Positions 11,274-22,081 of a stretch of 64,000 nt of DNA are shown piece after piece (the stretch's first letter is position 1; every line of letters begins with the position of its first letter). Origin of the DNA: Podospora comata (taxonomy: Eukaryota > Ascomycota > Sordariomycetes > Sordariales > Podosporaceae); NCBI GenBank assembly GCA_017354895.1, contig CP071496.1, positions 124,001-188,000 on the forward strand, written 5' to 3'. A model generated the notes under the pieces. That model ran no database searches. It was not told the origin of the DNA and saw only the letters and a program-made list of their open reading frames with translations. Made by a program: the position numbers and the translations under genes.

Positions 11274-11690
11274 GTTGGCGGCTCACAGTATTGTGGAAGC
11301 TAGTAGTGCAACACCATGGGCTTCCGCTTGATCGTGTTGTTCGTTTGACGTGTGTCTACGCTTAGTATATCAACGAGACCCTTGAGGCGAAGGAGGTGGC
11401 GTTTTGCGGCTGAGTTGGATGTCAGCCCCCAGACTAGCCCAAAAGGGAAGCATTGCGACATATTATCGGTTTCGATTTACTCCAATCACAGAGTTCCTGC
11501 GATGTTGTGCCTTGTGAAACCCAGAAGCACGAGGCTCGAACTCACATTAAAACCTGAAACTTGGGAATTCCAGCTTGGAGAGCCAGTTATCTCAGTTTAT
11601 AGTGGTCCTGGCCACCCAACCTCCCAGCTTTCTTCGTCTTTCCGACCTATAACCCTAACCGTACATTATAAGCAGTTACGTTACTGCTAC

Positions 11691-11974
11691 TTACCTATTA
11701 CTCTCCCAACGCCAACCCCAAGATGTCCAAACGTTCGGCTCGCTCTCAATCGCAACAGGATTCGTAGGAATACACCCCTCGGTCATTCGGTTCCTAGTCA
11801 GACCGTCAAGACTATCCCTCCCATCAGTCAGTGACCCTGCTCCCAATGTGATGATCAAATCGGGAGAGAGGCGGTGCAGGTCAGAGGTGACCTCTAGGAT
11901 GCCAGGCCAGCTGACGTGTTGGCGTATGCCGACGATTTGTCTTGGCCTAGGGCGTCGATGACGCTGATGGCCAT
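11691..11974 (-). pseudogene. Remnant of an iron-type alcohol dehydrogenase / maleylacetate reductase gene
   Basis: Minus-strand text from about 11906 down reads ILEVTSDLHRLSPDLIITL then GAGSLTDG, and later CIPTNPVAIESEPN. This resembles the NAD-binding part of fungal iron-containing alcohol dehydrogenases, where the glycine motif (GGGS or GAGS followed by D) sits in the same position. Upstream, a second frame holds MAISVIDALGQDKSSAYA from an ATG at 11974, which could be the preceding strand, so a frameshift lies near 11900. After LTDG the text jumps to DSLDGLT, suggesting an internal deletion, and homology stops near 11700. Nothing corresponds to the metal-binding His residues or the rest of the roughly 380-residue enzyme. 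I read it as a fragment; the family call rests on one motif block. Confidence 0.5.
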
Positions 11975-12270
11975 GGGGCAAGAAACAATAAGGTAGATGT
12001 GGGAGGCAGCGAAAGTGTTGCTTGTATGGTGGGAGTTGTGTGGGTTTTTTGTTGGTCTGGTTTTGAGGTCCAAGTGTCACTGGTCATGGATGATGATGGG
12101 TAAAGTCTTTATTTCCTGTTTAATTCTCCCACCGCGGGCGCGCACCCCCAACAAGTCAGCCCCGCTTGCCCTGAACACTTAGGAAGATAGGTAGTGAATT
12201 TGCTGGCATTGTCATTTTCATCTTGTGCCTAGAAGTCTTCACGACAGCCATCGACTTCCTCCAAAACCTT

Positions 12271-12639
12271 TCATTCGGCCGTCAAATTATTAACCCGTTT
12301 CCCATCCTCGGCCTGCCTCTCCCTCACCTCTTCTGTCGACGATGAGCCCTGATTATCCTGGGATTCCCGCGGCTGCACTTCTTGCCGGCTGGAAGATCGT
12401 GACCGTAAGCGCATCTGGTTCAGAACATCCATCTCGGACAGGATCCCAGTGTGGGGGCTGTCCCACTGGTGATGATGACGGCGGTGATGGTGGTCAGTCG
12501 CAGTGGCGCCTTCTTGTTGCTGCTGAGCATGCTTTGGGGAAGGAGTAGTGGATTTCGACTGGGACTGTTGCGATTGGACCTGGGTGGTGAGTTCGGCCTC
12601 GGCCACTTGATCGGCCTGGGCTGAGCGGCGGGCTAACAT
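12271..12639 (-). CDS. Small hydrophilic Gln/His-rich hypothetical protein
   Basis: An open frame of 122 residues starts at an ATG at 12637-12639 (MLARRSAQADQVAEAELTTQ). The ATG has an acceptable context (ACAATG); the frame is open for 13 more codons upstream. The protein is strongly hydrophilic, with Gln/Ser runs, a histidine run (HHHRRHHHQW) and an acidic end. No membrane segment, signal peptide or known domain is visible. The stretch around SPHTGILSEMDVLNQMRLRS looks less repetitive than the rest and may be a conserved core. It could be a small nuclear or intrinsically disordered protein, or a chance open frame in GC-balanced DNA. Confidence 0.4.
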   Translation of the reverse strand: MLARRSAQADQVAEAELTTQVQSQQSQSKSTTPSPKHAQQQQEGATATDHHHRRHHHQWDSPHTGILSEMDVLNQMRLRSRSSSRQEVQPRESQDNQGSSSTEEVRERQAEDGKRVNNLTAE

Positions 12640-13676
12640 TGTGATGGTTTTTGTTTTTTTGGCGAACTGATAGTTCAAGGCTGATTCTTGTGAAGTTTAT
12701 CAAGGAAATATCCGTGATTAATGACTGCTGTTTGGGAAATATTGCCCTGGGAGATTTCTTATCTTTGCGGACTCGGAGTAGTGTTGCGAAAAGGTTTGAG
12801 TTCTTGATGGCAAAAAGACTTGGTATGACATCACCGAGCTTATTCAATCAGGATGAAGGGATGCTCCACTTATTGCCATTTTGTAACTGCCGTAGATATG
12901 GGCTTGGATGATCGCGATAAGAAGTTTGAAATGATTGGCAATGGGACAATTGAGGGACGACGTTTTGCACAGATAGAAGTCTGTTGATTTTGTTTTTCCT
13001 CGTTGAGGGAAATATGTTGCCGCTTTGGGATTTGGGTGGGGGTGTGGGGTTACACGCCCTGGTCTGCCACCCCACTCCCCTGTCAGCATTAATTTCAGCT
13101 TTGAAACCTACAGTACTTCAATTAATTTTGTTTGCTGCGTTGCCCTATAGGCCTGTGACACAGTACCTACGGGGGAGCTACAGCGAACTATGCGCTTATA
13201 GCAATGCGTAGCAGAAGTAGAAGAAAGTGGGTATGATAGTAATGCTGAAGGAAGCAAGACCACTGTTTTTTAGTAGGCAAGACGTTACAGTATAGAGGCT
13301 TTAAGTACTTATACTTAGTTTAATACAGAGGCTTTTAGTACATATATATTATTAATTTATACTACTTACTTATATTTACTTTTTTTATATACAGGATTAA
13401 GAGAAGAGGAGAGGTCTACTTATATAAGTATGCTGGTCTTCTAGCAAGTTTTGTGGGGCACTGTGCTCTTGGAGAGTAATAAGTTACTTTATAGGATAAA
13501 TAAGCTATAAAAAATATAGTTTAGTTCTATATACTTCGATATCCTCCGATAGCTAATAAATCTTTCTTTAATATTTTCTAGGTAGGTTTATAGAAAAACA
13601 GTTACTGCTTAAGGGTAGTAACCTTACCCTTTAACTATTAAATAAGGTTCCCCTGGTGTTTAATTAACGTAGATTA
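12640..13676. other. Intergenic, becoming AT-rich
   Basis: The first 600 bases have ordinary composition and no supported gene. From about 13260 the sequence turns AT-rich and stop-rich in all frames, which marks the edge of the transposon-rich block. Confidence 0.5.
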
Positions 13677-13753
13677 TAAGCGAGTCGTACATATAAGCGA
13701 GTCGTACATATAAGCGAGTCGTACATATAAGCGAGTCGTACAGTCTCCACCAC
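13677..13753 (+). repeat. Left terminal inverted repeat with four 17-bp units
   Basis: The units start at 13677, 13694, 13711 and 13728 and are identical except where the last runs into CAGTCTCCACCAC. Such subterminal repeats probably bound the transposase. Confidence 0.85.
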
Positions 13754-13799
13754 GACGCGTCCTCCTTACACCTAACATCAATTTTTTCCACACCCTAAC

Positions 13800-14739
13800 A
13801 TGCCTCCTACTTCAAAGGAAGCCAGGATACTCTTAGCCCTTAAGGCTCTCCAAAAGGACGAAAAATTAAGCCTCCGAGCTGCAGTTAAGCTCTACAACGT
13901 ACCACCTATAACTCTCTCTAACCGACGCGCCAGCCGGCCTGCACGACGTAATATAATACCCAATTCGAAAAAGCTAACCTAATCGGAAGAGGAAGCTATT
14001 GCCCGATATATTATTGAGCTATATATACGAGCTTTTCCACTAAGATTGCGTAATGTGGAAGATATAGTTAACTAACTGCTACGCGTACGCGGCGCGCCCC
14101 CTATTAGTAAGCTCTCGGCACATAACTTCGTTAAACGCTAGCTATAGCTCCGTATACGTTTTACGTATAGATACGATTACTAAAGGGTTAAGTGCGAGGA
14201 TCTAAAGGTTATTATTGCCGAGTGCTTTACGCTCGTACGGAATACTAAGGCTAAGTAAGGTATTATAGATAACGATATCTATAACTTCGACGAGACTAGA
14301 TAGGTTTATAATAAGTATTATTAAAACTTATATTATTAACTATTAAAATAGCTCCCCGACTTCAATATTAGTTACGGTAAACCGGCTTACTAAGGGTACA
14401 ACGGCTATAATGCACCAGGTGGCTCTCCTTCGTGCAGAGAACGCTTCACTCCGTAAAGCTAACGAGGCCTTAAGTAAGCGCCGGAGAGCCAAAAGGATAC
14501 GTGTGTAGCTTGGAGGATCACTTACTATGCAAGATGCATAGGATCTACTGGACCAGAAGGCCGTGGGTGGGGAGGCAGTGGAAGAAATACAGCCGGATGG
14601 CGGTAGTGCAGAGGGGGCTCGTACGAAGGTTCGGTGCTGTGGTGTGTGCGGCAAGCCTGGCCATAACGCGCGCACTTGCCAGGAGGGTGGGGAATCATTT
14701 GATTCAGCCGTTTCTGATGTAATTGTAGTTGCTTCCTAA
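13800..14739 (+). pseudogene. Fot1/pogo-type transposase remnant
   Basis: From an ATG at 13800 the text MPPTSKEARILLALKALQKD...LSLRAAVKLYNVPPITL matches the psq-type helix-turn-helix of pogo-like transposases. In-frame stops follow, and the frame reaches DIYNFDETR near 14275-14300, the block that holds the first catalytic Asp of the DDE domain. The sequence then turns AT-rich, and the next recognisable part, from about 14410, is the C-terminal tail. That tail has LRAENASLRKANEALSKRRR and a zinc-knuckle-like CCGVCGKPGHNARTC just before the TAA at 14737-14739. The region with the other two catalytic acids is gone. The stops at TAA/TAG positions fit RIP. Confidence 0.8.
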
Positions 14740-14775
14740 TGTCGTTGCGATATATTTGAGGATAGTTGTTGTAGG

Positions 14776-14835
14776 GTGGTGGAGACTGTACGACTCGCTT
14801 ATATGTACGACTCGCTTATATGTACGACTCGCTTA
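14776..14835 (-). repeat. Right terminal inverted repeat with three 17-bp units
   Basis: This is the reverse complement of the left repeat with one unit fewer, so unit number has changed by slippage or recombination in one end. Confidence 0.85.
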
Positions 14836-14944
14836 TAATATACGTTATACTATTTAAAGCATCGTTACCGGAGGAAATATCGTTATCGGACGAGACACTG
14901 CTGGAATAAAATACTTTATTATTAATACCGTCCGCAAGTTAACG

Positions 14945-15803
14945 CTAGAGGAACGCCAGCTGGCTATTGAGAGCCGTAACTGTGCCCTGCTGCTCCGTTA
15001 TAGTACTATCGTTAGCACTCGACATGCTCTGCTCGATTTCCAGTTCCATACGAAGATTATCGATCGTGATTTCTTGCTCTGCCACCCTGGCACGTTCTTT
15101 AGCCAGCGCGGTCTTAATGGCAATCGACTCGTCAACAATGGATTTAAGCCGCTTATACTATACTAATGAGCCCTGCTCACTCCTAGCCGTGATAAGAGCT
15201 TGCTGAGCTTCAGCAAGCTTGTGCTTCAACTCATTCACCTCACCAACGGTAGCATCTGCTGTCATGCCAGATCGGAAAGCTGGTACCCCGGTGGCAGTTG
15301 ACAGCTGTTGGGATTGATCAGACATCTGCTGGCGCAGAGTGTCAATATCTTTTTCTAAGGCAGCACTCCTCATCCTTTCGCCCGCAACCGCTGCCTGATC
15401 ATCCTGCCTTTGCTGTGTGAGAGTGTCGACCTTCTTCTGTAACAATTCAATCTCAAACTCCCTCGCCAGCCGAGGCGGCATCGGCCGCAGGAGCAGAGAG
15501 ATTACTGCGGGAAGGACCGGCCTGCTTTTTGGCAGTCTCTGCATTCTCCGATGCTCCCATCTGGCTGGCAGTGCGCTTCTGTGGGGTGGGAGCAGCCACT
15601 TCCTCCACTTCTGACGAGTCAGACTCGTCAGAGGTCAGGACGATCGGGTCATCCTTCTGGTTGCTGTCATTGGGCTTGTCACCTTGACCATCGTTGCCGG
15701 ACGCTTGAGCATCGTTGCCGGACGTTTGGCCTTGTTGGGGCCGTCGGCGGACGGGACGCTTCCACTGCCGGGCATTGCTGCGTCGGTTGTTGAAAAGTGG
15801 CAT
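14945..15803 (-). pseudogene. Decayed coiled-coil protein gene beside the transposon
   Basis: Translation starts at 15803 (MPLFNNRRSNARQWKRPVRR). A Gln/Asn/Asp-rich region follows, then DDPIVLTSDESDSSEVEE, a hydrophobic triplet followed by acids as in SUMO-interacting motifs, then a Pro/Thr/Lys segment. Near 15465 one surplus base shifts the frame; in the new frame a long heptad-rich coiled coil begins (EFEIELLQKKVDTLTQQR). A TAG at 15158-15160, probably from CAG, interrupts it, and the coiled coil then goes on in the same frame to a TAG at 14945-14947. Undoing one indel and one nonsense change would give a protein of about 285 residues. The upstream strand is pyrimidine-rich, as in many fungal promoters. 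Family and function are unknown. It lies 110 bp from the Fot1-type element but outside its repeats. Confidence 0.65.
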
Positions 15804-16686
15804 TGTTGTTGTGAATCTTTGAAGTCCTGTATGTTAGAACCGCGATCTGATAACTAAATGAGGTGCGGGACTCCAAAGAGGTAAAAAATGAAACAGGTGT
15901 AAAAAGTGAAAGAGTTGGGAGAAGGAAAAGGTTGTCAGAAGGGAAAGCAGTGTGCGAATGAAAAGTGCCGGAAAAATGAAATAAGGTGGGAAAATGGAAA
16001 GAGGTGGGAGCAAGTAATTTCAATAGTCGGAGACTTACAGGAAGTGCGAGATTTGAAAGAGTCGGGTGAATCAAAAGAGGTAGCTACTTAGAATGAATGG
16101 ACAGTGGCTCGTGATAAGATTGAAATTCATGACTGATCTTAATAAAGCTGTAGAGAAATCAAATCCAGAGCAAGAGCAGACGGAACAGCGGGGCAGGACT
16201 CGAACCAGAGCTGGACAGAAACGAGAAAGGGAAAAGAATCGCTTGGCTGGAGAAAACTCTCGAGAAGACAGAACGCAGCACAAGAGCAGACGGGAAAACA
16301 GGCGAAAAAGAAATCAAAGGTTCACTGTGAATGCAAGGAAGAATTAGTTAATCGGGAATAAACAAAATAGCTGGCATTAAACACAGTAACTGAACAGAAA
16401 AACGCCTACCAGACCGAGAGTCTAGCGCCCGTAGACGGAAGAAGATTGTGAAAAAAGGTGATATTTAGTGCGAGGTTTTTGTCTTTAAAACAGTAAAGGG
16501 AAAAAGATTTAGGTAAAAGAGTAAGTATATTTATAGGAATAAAAGAAAGTAAATTGCGGGGCAATAGTGCCGAAGTGGCAGTTAATAACTAGGTCTAAAA
16601 GAAGGAGTATTTAAGCCTAGAAAAATAAAATAAAATGCGGGGTAAAACGAGAGAAAGGGCGGAGAAGAATTTTCGTTCTTATTAAA
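15804..16686. other. Purine-rich low-complexity region
   Basis: The plus strand is dominated by GAAA, GGGA and AAAG runs, especially at 15880-16080. An open frame can be read at 16093-16347 but its composition (Arg, Glu, Asn, Lys only) is just that of purine-rich DNA. I see no gene. Confidence 0.5.
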
Positions 16687-17150
16687 GTTTATTACTAGAA
16701 ACTATAAATAACGTTAAACCTAAAAGGTAGAATAACCAGAATTAATTACTTAAAGTAGAAACGAAAATAATAATTTCGAAGGTTAATAGAATAATAGTAT
16801 TTCCGCTTTTTTAAAATAGTATTTATTTAAGTATAATAGAAAAAATAAGAGAAAAAGCGGAAATAAATTGCGTTTAAGTATTTTCGGCCTAAGTAATATA
16901 TAAATCTATTACTGGATAAATAACGTTAAACCTAGAAAATATGATGGTATAAACTAATTACTTAAGATGGAAACAACGATAATAAGTTCGAAGCTCGATT
17001 AATTAATAATATTTCCGTCTCTTTAGCGTAGGCTTTAATTTTTGTCTTTATTAATAAATCTATTATTAGGAGTTACAATAACGTTAAAGCTAAAAGATAG
17101 GATAAAGGAACTTTCTAAATATATAAAATAAAAATAATAATAAACGATTC
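16687..17150. repeat. Three diverged AT-rich repeat copies
   Basis: A unit containing TAACGTTAAACCTA, then AATTACTTAA, GAAAC, AATAATTTCGAAG and TATTTCCG recurs in the same order. Copies start at about 16687, 16906 and 17066 (the last shortened). Differences are mainly C/T and G/A, as expected of RIP-treated tandem DNA. Parent element unknown. Confidence 0.6.
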
Positions 17151-17553
17151 ACTAGATCTTTAGTTTTTAAAAGTTTATTTAAGTAAATAGCTTTATTTTA
17201 AATATACGGTTTGTTAACGGCTTATTTAAAACATTTATAATATTACTATTACGACTTCGTGTTGTAGAAATAATATATTAATAGAAATTGGATTGCAAGT
17301 TATCGAACGTAAAATTTGATACCTTTTTAGGAGAATTACGTATTTAAGTTTAATAATTACGTATTTCCGTCATAGCTACCTTATATTACGGCAGAGCAGA
17401 TACCCTACGCTAGACTATTATAATTACTATTAAAAGTTATAACTAATCTAAATTACCAACTTTAATTACTTAATGGGTATTAAATTATAGTACTTATTTG
17501 TAGACTTTACAGTGTATCTGAGGCTCTAGAACTACGTGAACTGCAGTGGAGCC

Positions 17554-17884
17554 TGTCACACGTTATCCACCTTGGCCTAGAGCACAACCAACAACACAGT
17601 GAACTAAAAGCTCTGAGCCGGTTGTTGAAAAGTGAAACGAGCGACGGGTTACCGGCGCAAGCAGCAGAGGCATTATTGACTCGTGTATAATCAGAGGGAA
17701 GCGCCGGACTTAGAAGATGGCCAAGGCTATCACAAGCACGGACCTCTTTGAGATAAATACATGAGCAGAAGAGCAGAGCAGTGGCACGAAAGGATTCCTC
17801 ATCAAGGATCTTGAGGCCACTGAAGATTATTGAAATAAATTGAACCTATGTTGTTCCAAGCCCTGAACTCCAGCCCTTGTCACA
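17554..17884 (+). repeat. LTR-like repeat, family B, second copy
   Basis: This begins TGTCACAC and ends CCTTGTCACA, as does the solo LTR at 52864-53217. The two share several blocks in the same order, the clearest being GAGGCCAnTGAAGATTATT and CAGCCCTTGTCACA. The flanking five bases differ (GAGCC and GTTAC), so no target duplication is kept. It may be the end of a larger rearranged element or an old solo LTR. Confidence 0.65.
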
Positions 17885-18116
17885 GTTACAGCAAGGCATC
17901 GATGCATTCTTGTTTAAAAGACTGGGAACACGTCAGGACTCCATTGGTTTCAGTACCCGCGCATCTTGATAGATAAAATAGCGAAAACTAGTTGGGAGAG
18001 GTGCCGAAGGACTTCCAAAGCTTCTCTACGTAGGTATGCTTCTATTTTGCACGCAAGCGGGGAGTGAACCCAGAATCCCCTAGCCGTGAGAATAGTGCTT
18101 CGACAAACGCTCGCTG

Positions 18117-20411
18117 TCAAGGTTCCAACTCAGTAATGACTCCCAGCGCTACAAGCCCCTGAAACTGAGCCCCATAGAATCCCGTAATAATGTAACCTGG
18201 AGGTGATGTGAACAGCTTCGTCTTGACGTTCCAACTCCGTGGCTTCGGTTCGTCCTCAAACTGGTAGTACCGTCCGCGGTTGGTGAAGACCTAATGGTTC
18301 ATTCTTCTGTTAGCTTGAGACCATTCGTCAGCCCGGTTGCTGTCTGTGTTGACACTCCCTAATAAGGTGGAATGGGCAGTGGCTGCAGGTGTGCAACATA
18401 ACTTGAACAGCGCTAATGCTCCCTCCGACATCAACCATCTTTCACCATCTTCCTTATAGTATTTTTGACTGATTTCAATAGCGGTGATCCTTTCCCCTCC
18501 AGGGCCATCGAGATCAAAGATATCGAGATTGTCCTCGTCGTCTGAGTCAGGCAGCGGAGCCCGACCAAACATCTGACAGTCCAATGGAACGTCCTCCTTT
18601 TGAAACTCAAAAGCCATGATCTCGTCTGCCGTACTCCATGATATCCTATGCAAGTCCTTTAAGTATATACCTCCTGGTCCGCCGAAATGGGTCCAGAATA
18701 GCGGCTTGAATCCTTGAGTGTATGACTGGGCAGGAAAAAAGAACTCTTCGTTGAGGTTGAGGTGAGCCGGTGGTATATCAGGATACCATACTGCGGAGTT
18801 CCTCAAGATGATGTTGTTCTCCACGTCGCTACAGTCAGCGTCTTCTTTCTTGACAATCGCAATTTCGACAAGTCTGAATCCCTATAGCACCTTGTTAGCT
18901 CTGCATCTTCCATAGGATTTTTTCACATACGTCGGACCAAACTTCCAGTGCTGCAATATCTGCTACATTCCCAAGCCGTGTTGTTATTGCAGCATCATCG
19001 GGATCACCAAGCCAGGGGGCTGAGCTTGTTGAGTCCGCAAACAGTAGAGCGTGGATACCTCGTAACCCGACAGCAACGTTGAAAACTCTTAGCTTAGAGG
19101 CATCCAGTTCGATAGATCGCTCCTTTTCCTTGGGACCAATGTAGCCGACCTTGACAGTTTGTGAGTCTGATACGACTGATAAGCCCGCAATATACGTGAA
19201 GGATCCAGCCATTATCGTCGAGGCGGAAATTCGGGCTCTTTCCTGAGGAATGGGCAGGTACTGCTTGTATCGACGGCGACATCCAGGTTTTAGCGGGCTC
19301 CATATATCAGAGTGCTCCGCTGCCGTCCCACCAACTCGTAAATTGAAGCCGGGTTTTGGAACCACCTGCTCATCCCCTTCTGCAACCGCGACCTTTGGGG
19401 TTAAACGAAGCTCCAAAATTTCCACAATGGGCAGAACGGAAAGCCAAATGTGTTGCCTGTTGTGAAGAGCGCCCCGGCTCAGCTCATTCCAGTTATTGTC
19501 CTTGTCAGTGATTTGGTGGTACAGCCAGCGCCAATCGCGAGCACCTCTGTAGGGATGCCGACGAACTTCAAATAGCCATGAGAGGTCTGAGTTTCGACCT
19601 ATGAATCGGGATGCCCAGAATTGTTGACAATCAAATAGATGCCAAAAGGACCGTGATGCGAGGCGGGCGTGAAGAGCATCCTGTGTGGACAGATAGAAGG
19701 CAATTGCAGTGCAAAGCTCTTCCGGAAGTGAAAGGAATGGATCGTTTCTCGATATTGGACCAGATGAAATGTTGGCCGGGGGGGCAGGGACTTCACAAGT
19801 TCCAAACCTTCGGCTCAATATCTGATCAACGTCGATGGAAAATGGATCCGATGAGAAAGGGGGCGCCGTCACTTGCCTACTGTCAGCGACTCCCTCCCAT
19901 GGGAATGACTGCTTCACAGCGCAGCCGTCTGGCGGACAGCATTCTTTGTAGCCCCAATCAAGCTTTCCGTACATAGCGCTTATTAAAGAGTCCAAGACAT
20001 CGAACAACCTATCAAGAGGCACCGGTTCTGGGTGGATGGCTTCCTCCAAAAGTTTCCAGCAGGCGTCGTGCATAGGAAAGCCGCGTCTGTTGTTGACTGC
20101 ATATCCCCAGGTTCCAAACTGGTCCTGTTCTGAAATATTGTAGCCATCATCATCATATCGGCTAGCTGTATTCGGTGGAGCGATAAAGACGCCACCTTCA
20201 GGATCGCTGTAGAGGCCAACACCTGTCAGGGTAATCTTCTTTTCCGTCGAACATAAGTAAACTGAGTAACGACGCATCAGCAGGTGCGCCAAATGAGGTG
20301 ACCTTTTCTGAGAGACTTACGGCCACGAAATTCATTCATCCAGGATGATGTGGCTGAGGGTTCGTAGATGCGCCATCCACAAAGGGGACAAGTAAAGAGG
20401 ATTGGACTCAT
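18117..20411 (-). CDS. F-box-type protein with N-terminal CxxC motif, possibly broken at its last splice site
   Basis: Four exons: 20411-20321, 20261-18931, 18881 to about 18402, and 18290-18117. The restored length would be about 691 residues. Exon 1 holds a zinc-ribbon-like TCPLCGWRIYEP; exon 2 holds an F-box-like helix set at about residues 203-245 (DPFLSLPEELCTAIAFYLST). The rest is a beta-rich region with YIAGLSV and VGYIGP, and ends ITGFYGAQFQGLVALGVITE, a layout I associate with a fungal F-box family carrying a large C-terminal domain of unknown function (from memory). F-box proteins recruit substrates to SCF ubiquitin ligases. The donor of intron 3 reads TTCAA|GTTATG and leaves the frame one base short of the clearly coding last exon. 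Without splicing, translation runs into the intron and stops at 18291. Introns 1 and 2 are canonical. Confidence 0.8.
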
Positions 20412-21682
20412 TCTCTTGTCATGGTTGCTCAGTCGAGATTGATAAGCGCAGGATGGCCGCTCTTTGTTGTTATTTGTGAGAGAAATTGCATTAGATGAAG
20501 ACCAGCCGGAGTGCGGGGTTGTGATCGCCTGAAAGCATAAACAGTCGCAGCAAATGATTGGTTAGAAATGGTTCAGGCCTGGCTCTGTTTTCACAGCCGC
20601 AACAAAGTCCCCCAAATTTCATATTATTACGTGGATGGAACTGTGCCGTCTTCACCTTGTATCAGCGGTAGGTACCTGAATGTCCCCTATCTAGACTTGT
20701 CACTTTTGTTAGAGTCAAAATCCGCCACCATTGCGACCGTCTGTGGCACAAGCCCGCCTAAGTCCAGCCTCAACTCCACCGGCTCAAGAAAGCTTAGTCT
20801 ACGGCTTGAACTGGCCTCGGCCTTCTAGATCACCAACTCACGCACCGTAACGTCACAGTGGCTCTGGCAAGGTGTAATGTCACCGCATAATCACCAAGCT
20901 CCATTGCTGCGCCTGCGTTGGTTGTAGGACACCGCGGTGTCGGCCAAGGCCGTCCTTGATTAGAACTCCTAGCATCGAGATTTGAAACAACACGACGGCA
21001 TTCCCGAATTGTGGGACTCTGAAGGGCCTGGCTTTTCCCAGACCCACACCGGTTTTGCTCCTTGGGCTAAATTTTCTTACCTTTTCCTTTTTTAACCAAC
21101 AACCAACAACGGTAATACTAATTTGTTTACTATTTTCTGGCCAATTTTGGCCTCACTTTCACAGCCAGTAACTTTCCTAGGTCACTAGCCCAATAGGTTA
21201 TAAGCTCTTTTAACGCTTAAATCACTAAGAAAACCAAAGTCGACGCCCTCGTCAATAACCCGACCTCGCAAGGCCGAATATTATACTGGACCTTACGATT
21301 TTTCGACCTTTATTAGGCCAATATCACGTAATTAGACATTTTAACGGCGATTTTAGAAGCGTTAAGAAAGTTAATTAACCTTTTAATTAACGAAAGCCTG
21401 GTTTTAACCTTAATCCTCATTTTAACGAAAGGTTAAAGCGACTAGCCACCCCTCACCGATAAAAGTATAGTTTACGGCGCTAACTTTTTCCTAGCCGCAT
21501 TTCCTTAATTTTACTATTTTTATAGTTTTTTATTTAAGAAATTACTATTTTCCGGTAGTAGTCGAGAACTCTATTCTACTCTATTAAAAAGCCGATAGCG
21601 GAATAGGTATCTCGCCCTTTACTTAAGTTAATTTAACTTACTATTAATAATTATAAAATAGTTAGTATTAACGTTACTATAG
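20412..21682. other. Intergenic, then AT-rich transposon relic
   Basis: The region 20412-21060 has normal composition and probably holds the F-box gene promoter, with no gene that I can support. From about 21090 the sequence is AT-rich and stop-rich. Fragments on the plus strand look like a decayed protein-coding repeat (for example around 21240-21300), but I cannot name it. Confidence 0.45.
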
Positions 21683-22081
21683 TGTCACGGTTTGGGAGAC
21701 AGTGAGGCTATAAGGAACCAATCAGAGCTGGACCGAGCGATGGAGCAGGGCTCACGGTCTAGATAGATATAACAGACTAATAAGAGGTGGATCATTCGAA
21801 GCTAAGGGAATCATAAGTGATTCCCAAAAATGATTTATGATTCTCGAAGAGAGAGAATAATCTATATTTTAACATAAGTCTATATATACGGAAAAACTGG
21901 CTGGTGTAGATAGACAGTTCCGCAGTATGCAATACAAGTTACAATCGTTGGTATCTAGTCTAGACTGTTGTGATCGAGATAAGCCATTGTTGTATACTAT
22001 TTAGCTGTACTGAACCAGGATTGTTCAGAAGTGCCTTCAACTAGTATCTTTTTCAGAAGTTCTGGATAGGAGTTCGTTACA
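21683..22081 (+). mobile_element. Solo LTR, family A, left copy
   Basis: A 399-bp unit begins TGTCACGGTTTGGGAGACAG and ends GTTCGTTACA. The five bases before it (21678-21682) and after it (22082-22086) are both TATAG, the target duplication of an LTR retrotransposon. No internal coding sequence lies inside, so this is a solo LTR left by LTR-LTR recombination. A TATA-like TCTATATATACGG lies near 21886-21898. It matches the copy at 24057-24450 in reverse. Confidence 0.85.

Larger units (their letters stand above)
13677..14835 (+). mobile_element. Internally deleted Fot1/pogo-type DNA transposon
   Basis: The element starts and ends with inverted repeats (77 bp on the left, 60 bp on the right) and is flanked on each side by TA (13675-13676 and 14836-14837), the target duplication of the Tc1/mariner-pogo group. 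The repeats are built from a 17-bp unit (TAAGCGAGTCGTACATA), four copies on the left and three on the right, followed by CAGTCTCCACCAC. At 1159 bp it is much shorter than a full Fot1-like element. Inside are the N-terminal and C-terminal parts of a transposase with the catalytic middle missing and many stop codons. It cannot move by itself. Confidence 0.85.

Noticed and set aside
13677-13741. Four regular 17-bp units suggested a CRISPR-like or satellite array.
   Set aside because: There are no spacers and the units are mirrored at the other end of a transposon, so they are terminal repeats.
16093-16347. Arg/Glu-rich open frame.
   Set aside because: Its composition follows directly from purine-rich low-complexity DNA.
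18050-18115. Possible tRNA on the minus strand (pairing 7-base ends and a GGGTTCACTCCC arm).
   Set aside because: The length is about 62 bases, the T-loop lacks the invariant A, and no good anticodon arm forms; the sequence lies just past the F-box gene stop.
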